From: JAEZDC01 sp036676415 | Lineage (GTDB): Bacteria > Bacteroidota > Bacteroidia > Chitinophagales > Chitinophagaceae | Direction: 5' to 3' | Length of the DNA: 64,000 bases | Assembly (NCBI GenBank): GCA_036676415.1 | Contig: JAKFCX010000060.1 | Location: forward strand, 124,001 to 188,000 | Shown: in pieces, positions 60,095 through 64,000 of the stretch | Numbering within the stretch: position 1 is the first letter of the stretch | How the letters are laid out: each line of letters begins with the position of its first letter | Notes under the pieces: generated by a model | Told to the model about the DNA's origin: nothing | Seen by the model: the letters and a program-made list of their open reading frames with translations, nothing else | Database searches by the model: none | Program-made: the position numbers and the translations under genes

Positions 60095-60682
60095 ATGGCA
60101 GCACCATCACCAGATCCTCTAAGTTCATTTACAAGTGATCTTACCGCTTTAGCAGCGCATGAATCGGATGCACTTCGTTCTGCCCTTACTCATAAAGTGT
60201 ATAAAAGAAAGGAGTATTTTCTTCGGGAAGGACAGGTATGTAAGCATCTTGGTCTTATAGCGAAAGGATATGTAAGGCTGTTTTATGTTGTAGATGGAGC
60301 AGAGATAACAAAGGATTTCAATTTTGAGCATTCTATCTGTGGCTCTTATGCAAGTTTTAGTTTGCAACAACCTTCCCGCTTCAATATTATAGCTATGGAA
60401 GACCTGGAACTATATCTTTTGGGAAGGAATGATCTATACCGTTTGTTTGATGAATTTCCCAATATCCAAAAGTTAGGAAGATTGCAGATAGAGAGAATGT
60501 TTATAAGGAAAGAACTGCGGGAAGCTTCTTTTTTACTGGATAACGCAGAACAACGATATAAAAATCTTCAGCAGCATGAAACAGAGATGATCAGGAGGGT
60601 TCCGTTGAAATATCTTGCATCTTATTTAGGGCTCTCGGCTGAAACGCTGAGCCGGATAAGATCTTCAGCAACCAGAACATAG
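60095..60682 (+). CDS. Crp/Fnr-family transcriptional regulator
   Basis: 195 residues. The cyclic-nucleotide-binding-like domain (about 20-125) contains YFLREGQVCKHLGLIAKGYVRLFY. The C-terminal helix-turn-helix (about 165-192) is VPLKYLASYLGLSAETLSRIRS. The key Arg/Glu pair for cAMP is not obvious, so another effector, or none, is likely. It is divergent from the DUF1772-like and SRPBCC genes and could regulate them; this is inferred from position only. Confidence 0.9.
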   Translation: MAAPSPDPLSSFTSDLTALAAHESDALRSALTHKVYKRKEYFLREGQVCKHLGLIAKGYVRLFYVVDGAEITKDFNFEHSICGSYASFSLQQPSRFNIIAMEDLELYLLGRNDLYRLFDEFPNIQKLGRLQIERMFIRKELREASFLLDNAEQRYKNLQQHETEMIRRVPLKYLASYLGLSAETLSRIRSSATRT

Positions 60683-60727
60683 TGAAGGTTTTTAGGGTAG
60701 TCAAATATTTAAATTGGCAGACAAACG

Positions 60728-61285
60728 ATGCAACCAATATTCTTTAAAGATGGAATAGCTTTCCGAAAGTGGTTAAAGAAAAACCATGCTACAGAAAAAG
60801 AAGTATGGGTAGGTTTCTGGAAAGTTCATACAGGTAAGCCCAGCATGACCTGGAGCGAATCAGTAGATGAAGCACTTTGCTTTGGTTGGATAGATGGGAT
60901 TCGTAAAAGTATAGATGCTGATAGCTACACCAATCGGTTTACGCCGAGAAGGAAAGGCAGTAACTGGAGTGCCATCAATATTGCAAAAGTAAAAGCGCTT
61001 TCGAAGAAAGGATTGATGCAGCCTGCAGGTATTACAGCTTTTGAAAAACGGAGGGATGAAAATAGTGAAGTGTATAGTTATGAGAATAAACCAGGCAAGT
61101 TAAGTGCTGGTTACCAGAAACTCTTTAAAGCAAATAATGCGGCGTGGAAATTCTTTAACGCACAAGCACCATCTTACCAAAGAACAATGATACATTGGAT
61201 TATGAGTGCCAAACAGGAAATCACCCGGAAGAAGCGTTTGATGAAGACGATTGAAGCCAGTACAGATCAAAAGAGAGTGTTGTAA
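60728..61285 (+). CDS. YdeI/OmpD-associated-family protein
   Basis: 185 residues. The family pattern is clear: FRKWLKKNHATEKEVWVGFWK, then TWSESVDEALCFGWIDGIRKSIDAD and RFTPRRKGSNWSAINIAKVK. The C-terminal helix ends with KQEITRKKRLMKTIE. Family members have been linked to bacteriocin or antimicrobial-peptide resistance, but the mechanism is unclear. It follows the Crp/Fnr gene by 45 bp and may share its promoter. Confidence 0.92.
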   Translation: MQPIFFKDGIAFRKWLKKNHATEKEVWVGFWKVHTGKPSMTWSESVDEALCFGWIDGIRKSIDADSYTNRFTPRRKGSNWSAINIAKVKALSKKGLMQPAGITAFEKRRDENSEVYSYENKPGKLSAGYQKLFKANNAAWKFFNAQAPSYQRTMIHWIMSAKQEITRKKRLMKTIEASTDQKRVL

Positions 61286-61316
61286 TCTAATGCCTGAACA
61301 GTTTTATAACCTGCTA

Positions 61317-63341
61317 ATGAAATCCTTTATCACTATTATTTTTCTATTGATTGGTTCTAATAGAAGCATCTCCCAGGATAGTTCAATCACTAACCTTGAG
61401 GAAGTAGTGGTGAAAGCTTATGGTAATTCCACTCGTCAAAACATAGCTGCAGCAGTCAACATCTTCAGTAGTTCTGTATTTAGTCGCTACGGTGATGTTT
61501 CTACAGTGAATGCCATTAATTCAATGCCGGGAATAGTGATGGAAGAGCGATCTCCAGGCAGTTACAGGCTAAACATCAGGGGAAGTGCTCTCAGGTCGCC
61601 TTTTGGCGTACGCAATGTAAAAGTGTATTATAACGATATACCCTTTACTGATCCAGGAGGAACTACTTACCTGAATGCATTAGGTGTTCATAATTTTCAA
61701 TCGCTAGAGATCATCAAAGGACCAGGTAGCAGTATGTACGGTGCAGGCACAGGTGGTGTAATGCTGATTGAAGGGGCCGATACTTCTTCACCCTATCTAG
61801 CTTCTGCAGCATACACTTACGGTAGTTATAATTTACACCAGGCATATTTCGCCATGAATCTTTCTGGGCATACAGTATCATTCCACCATCAGCAAAGTGA
61901 TGGGTATCGATCTCATTCTACCCTGCAACGAGATGTCTTTAGTTATGCCGGAATACTTCTCAACAAAAATCGACACCAGTTAAAGCTAAGCCTGCTATAT
62001 TCAGATGTAAACTATCAAACACCCGGTGGATTAACAATAACGGAGTTTCTGACAGATCCAAAACAATCAAGACCTGCTGTCGGAGTCTTTCCTTCAGCCA
62101 TTGACGCAAAAGCTGCTCTTTACCAGGAGAACCTGCTTTCAGGATTAAGTTATCGATCCACTATAAATAAGCATCTTTCTCAGACGGCTGTTTTATACCT
62201 TGCTTATAACACACTAAGTAATCCTGCCATTCGTAATTATGGTAGGAATACAGAACCACATTTCGGCGGAAGAAGTCAATGGAGTTTTACTAAGAATATT
62301 AAAGAAGTGGTATATAAGATTGATGGTGGTTTAGAGCTACAGCAAAACCTTCATCGTATTAAAGTGTTTAATAATGCTGGTGGAAATACAGGAGCAATGC
62401 AAACAGACGACAAGGTACATACCAATCAATACTTTGTTTTCTTACAAGGGCAACTTAATTGGCGTAGTTGGATAGCTACAGCAGGAGCAAGCATCAACCA
62501 GATGCAGGTTAAGTTTAATCCGATATCTCCTTCAGCAATAAATCAAACCATATCATTTAGCAATGGAATTGCACCCCGAATATCGCTCTTGCGAAAACTC
62601 AAACGCATTTCATTGTATGCTGCTTTAGAAAAAGGTTTCTCGCCTCCGTCTGCTGCTGAATTGCTGCCAAGTGGTAGTCCATTAAATCTCTCTTTGCGTT
62701 CCGAAAGAGGATGGAATCAACAAGTCGGCATCAGAGGTACGCTTGTTCGTAATGTATATGCTGACTTGAACGTTTTCTATTTTTCATTGGATAATACCAT
62801 TGTGCAAAGACGTGATGCCGCTGGTGGAGAATATTTTATTAACGGTGGTTCAACACAACAATATGGAATAGAAACTTACCTGGGATGGCACTTGTTCACA
62901 AAATCACCATCTGTAAACAAATCCATGTTATGGCTGAGCCATGCATTACACTCTTTTCATTATCGTGATTTTAAACAGGTGAACAATGATTATTCAGGTA
63001 ATCGTATGCCAGGCAATGCACCACATATTATATCTGCAGGATTAGATTTATTACTACGGCAAGGCTTTTCTGCTTATGCAAACTGGTATTACAGCGATAA
63101 AGTTTATTTGAATGATGCGAATACCGCAACAGCAGCATCTTATCATTTAGTTGGAATAAAACTGGGATATACATTGCCACTTAAGACAACAATGATATGT
63201 TTAAGTGCAGGGGTAAATAATTTGCTGAATGAAACGTACAGCAACGGTAATGATATTAATGCGGCTGGCGGCAGGTATTATAATGTAGCTCCAGGAATAA
63301 ACTATTATGTGCAATTGCGGGTTGATATCAGGAAGAAGTAA
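61317..63341 (+). CDS. TonB-dependent outer-membrane receptor (FecA/CirA-like)
   Basis: 674 residues from ATG at 61317, chosen for the signal peptide (MKSFITIIFLLIGSNRSISQ); ATG at 61290 is an alternative. A TonB-box region (NLEEVVVKAYG) precedes the plug (about 30-145, LNIRGSALRSPFGVRNVKVYY, EIIKGPGSSMYGAGTGGVMLIEG). A 22-strand barrel follows, ending in YNVAPGINYYVQLRVDIRKK. There is no SusC-type N-terminal carboxypeptidase-like domain. The plug resembles iron-complex receptors, but the ligand is unknown. Confidence 0.93.
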   Translation: MKSFITIIFLLIGSNRSISQDSSITNLEEVVVKAYGNSTRQNIAAAVNIFSSSVFSRYGDVSTVNAINSMPGIVMEERSPGSYRLNIRGSALRSPFGVRNVKVYYNDIPFTDPGGTTYLNALGVHNFQSLEIIKGPGSSMYGAGTGGVMLIEGADTSSPYLASAAYTYGSYNLHQAYFAMNLSGHTVSFHHQQSDGYRSHSTLQRDVFSYAGILLNKNRHQLKLSLLYSDVNYQTPGGLTITEFLTDPKQSRPAVGVFPSAIDAKAALYQENLLSGLSYRSTINKHLSQTAVLYLAYNTLSNPAIRNYGRNTEPHFGGRSQWSFTKNIKEVVYKIDGGLELQQNLHRIKVFNNAGGNTGAMQTDDKVHTNQYFVFLQGQLNWRSWIATAGASINQMQVKFNPISPSAINQTISFSNGIAPRISLLRKLKRISLYAALEKGFSPPSAAELLPSGSPLNLSLRSERGWNQQVGIRGTLVRNVYADLNVFYFSLDNTIVQRRDAAGGEYFINGGSTQQYGIETYLGWHLFTKSPSVNKSMLWLSHALHSFHYRDFKQVNNDYSGNRMPGNAPHIISAGLDLLLRQGFSAYANWYYSDKVYLNDANTATAASYHLVGIKLGYTLPLKTTMICLSAGVNNLLNETYSNGNDINAAGGRYYNVAPGINYYVQLRVDIRKK

Positions 63342-63384
63342 AATGAAATGAAGTGTTCTGGCGGTGACTATATTGCGGGAAGAA

Positions 63385-63417
63385 AAAAGTGGTTGATGAT
63401 CTGCATCAGCCACTTTT
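63385..63417. terminator. Bidirectional terminator-like hairpin
   Basis: AAAGTGGTTGATG (63386-63398) pairs with CATCAGCCACTTT (63404-63416, one G-U), loop ATCTG, flanked by A- and T-runs between convergent genes. Confidence 0.82.
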
Positions 63418-63441
63418 AAAAATGAATTTCCCTTTAAATAA

Positions 63442-64000
63442 TTATTGAGCTAAGTATCCACCATCAACAGGATAATAAGCACCTGTTACAAATGATGATT
63501 TTGATGAAGCCAGCCACAGTAACATTTCAGCAATCTCTTCAGATTCTCCCAATCTTCCTATTGGGTGTAATTCTACCAATGCATTCATTGCATCAGGGCT
63601 GAGTGTTTTTTGTACCAATGGTGTTTTAATGTATCCTGGTCCTACTGAATTGATGCGAATGTTTTTATCTGCATATTCCAGTGCAGCAGCTTTTGTAAGA
63701 CCTACCACACCATGTTTCGCAGCAACATAAGCAGGGGAGAATTTTGTACCTGCCTGTCCAAGAATCGAAGCAATATTAATGATGCTACCTCCATTTGGAA
63801 GTATTGCGGGAATCTGGTAACGCAAACCATAGAACACACCGGAAAGGTTAATGTCTATTACTTTTTGCCATCCATCAAGTGGATATTCACCTGTTGCTGC
63901 TAAAGGTCCACCGATACCTGCATTATTCACAGCAATATGCAATGCACCATATTTTTCAATAGTCTTTTTTACCAGTAATTCATTGTCTTCAGCCTTAGAT
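63442..64000 (-). CDS. SDR-family oxidoreductase, N-terminus beyond the window
   Basis: Cut by the right edge; about 185 residues are visible, and the frame is open to the last base. The classical short-chain dehydrogenase motifs are NNAG (HIAVNNAGIGG), the catalytic Ser (INIASILG) and the YxxxK pair (AYVAAKHG), then NSVGPGYIKTPL. The Rossmann TGxxxGxG motif lies off the window. It is probably an NAD(P)-dependent oxidoreductase similar to glucose 1-dehydrogenase or FabG-type enzymes. The substrate is unknown. Confidence 0.92.
   Translation of the reverse strand, partial: SKAEDNELLVKKTIEKYGALHIAVNNAGIGGPLAATGEYPLDGWQKVIDINLSGVFYGLRYQIPAILPNGGSIINIASILGQAGTKFSPAYVAAKHGVVGLTKAAALEYADKNIRINSVGPGYIKTPLVQKTLSPDAMNALVELHPIGRLGESEEIAEMLLWLASSKSSFVTGAYYPVDGGYLAQ

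Overview
The window is ordinary chromosomal DNA from a member of the Bacteroidota, most likely the Chitinophagaceae or a close relative. Evidence for this: a SusC/SusD outer-membrane pair, a PorP/SprF protein beside a giant PKD protein with a gliding-motility/type IX C-terminal sorting domain, a short primary sigma factor of the Bacteroidota type, a DUF2027-Smr protein, DUF3822, and TAnnTTTG promoter boxes a few bases upstream of several start codons. No phage, integrase, transposase, CRISPR array or rRNA gene was seen. The assignment to family is inference; the phylum is secure.

Layout. 0-5.5 kb: a gene cut by the left edge, a lipoprotein, folC, ychF and a fused SpmA/SpmB-type membrane protein. 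5.5-12 kb: a leftward SusC-SusD-DUF4397 set with a DeoR-type regulator upstream. 12-18.6 kb: an envelope block with an OstA/LptA-like protein, an MlaD/MCE protein and an N-acetylmuramoyl-L-alanine amidase, divergent from an LptD-like protein. 18.7-20.8 kb: an acetyltransferase, a lysophospholipid acyltransferase, ung and tRNA-Arg(TCT). 20.9-25.6 kb: hutH and hutU, then folB, a TPR protein and an acyl-CoA-binding protein. 25.7-36.8 kb: MATE exporter, DUF3822, rsmD, 5-formyl-THF cyclo-ligase, lpxK, RNase R, an AspT-type transporter, a prenyl synthase and an amino acid permease. 37-40.1 kb: the Smr protein, RNase P RNA and three small leftward genes. 40.1-47.1 kb: an AT-rich 0.5 kb spacer, the 1,732-residue PKD protein and PorP/SprF. 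47.2-53.6 kb: DUF3817 protein, acetyltransferase, pgi, threonine aldolase, the primary sigma factor and an alcohol dehydrogenase. 53.8-64 kb: L,D-transpeptidase, trxB, hutI, hutG, small regulatory or stress-type genes, a TonB-dependent receptor and an SDR oxidoreductase cut by the right edge.

How the genes fit together. Histidine degradation to glutamate is complete (hutH, hutU, hutI, hutG) but split into two pairs about 32 kb apart. Envelope biogenesis is strongly represented: LPS export and lipid A kinase, MCE lipid transport, peptidoglycan amidase and L,D-transpeptidase. Folate genes (folC, folB, cyclo-ligase) are scattered.

The most notable non-genic signals are these. (1) A dispersed intergenic repeat, consensus GTACAAGAGTGCGACGCAA, has ten recognisable copies, two of them carrying an expanded palindromic core. 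(2) A 13-bp perfect inverted repeat built from two perfect DnaA boxes lies upstream of the sigma factor gene. (3) A 15-bp-stem hairpin is present twice. (4) A piece of an intergenic repeat seems to have been incorporated in frame into hutU. (5) RsmD has Gly where its catalytic motif normally has Asp. I did not find a clearly new multi-gene system.
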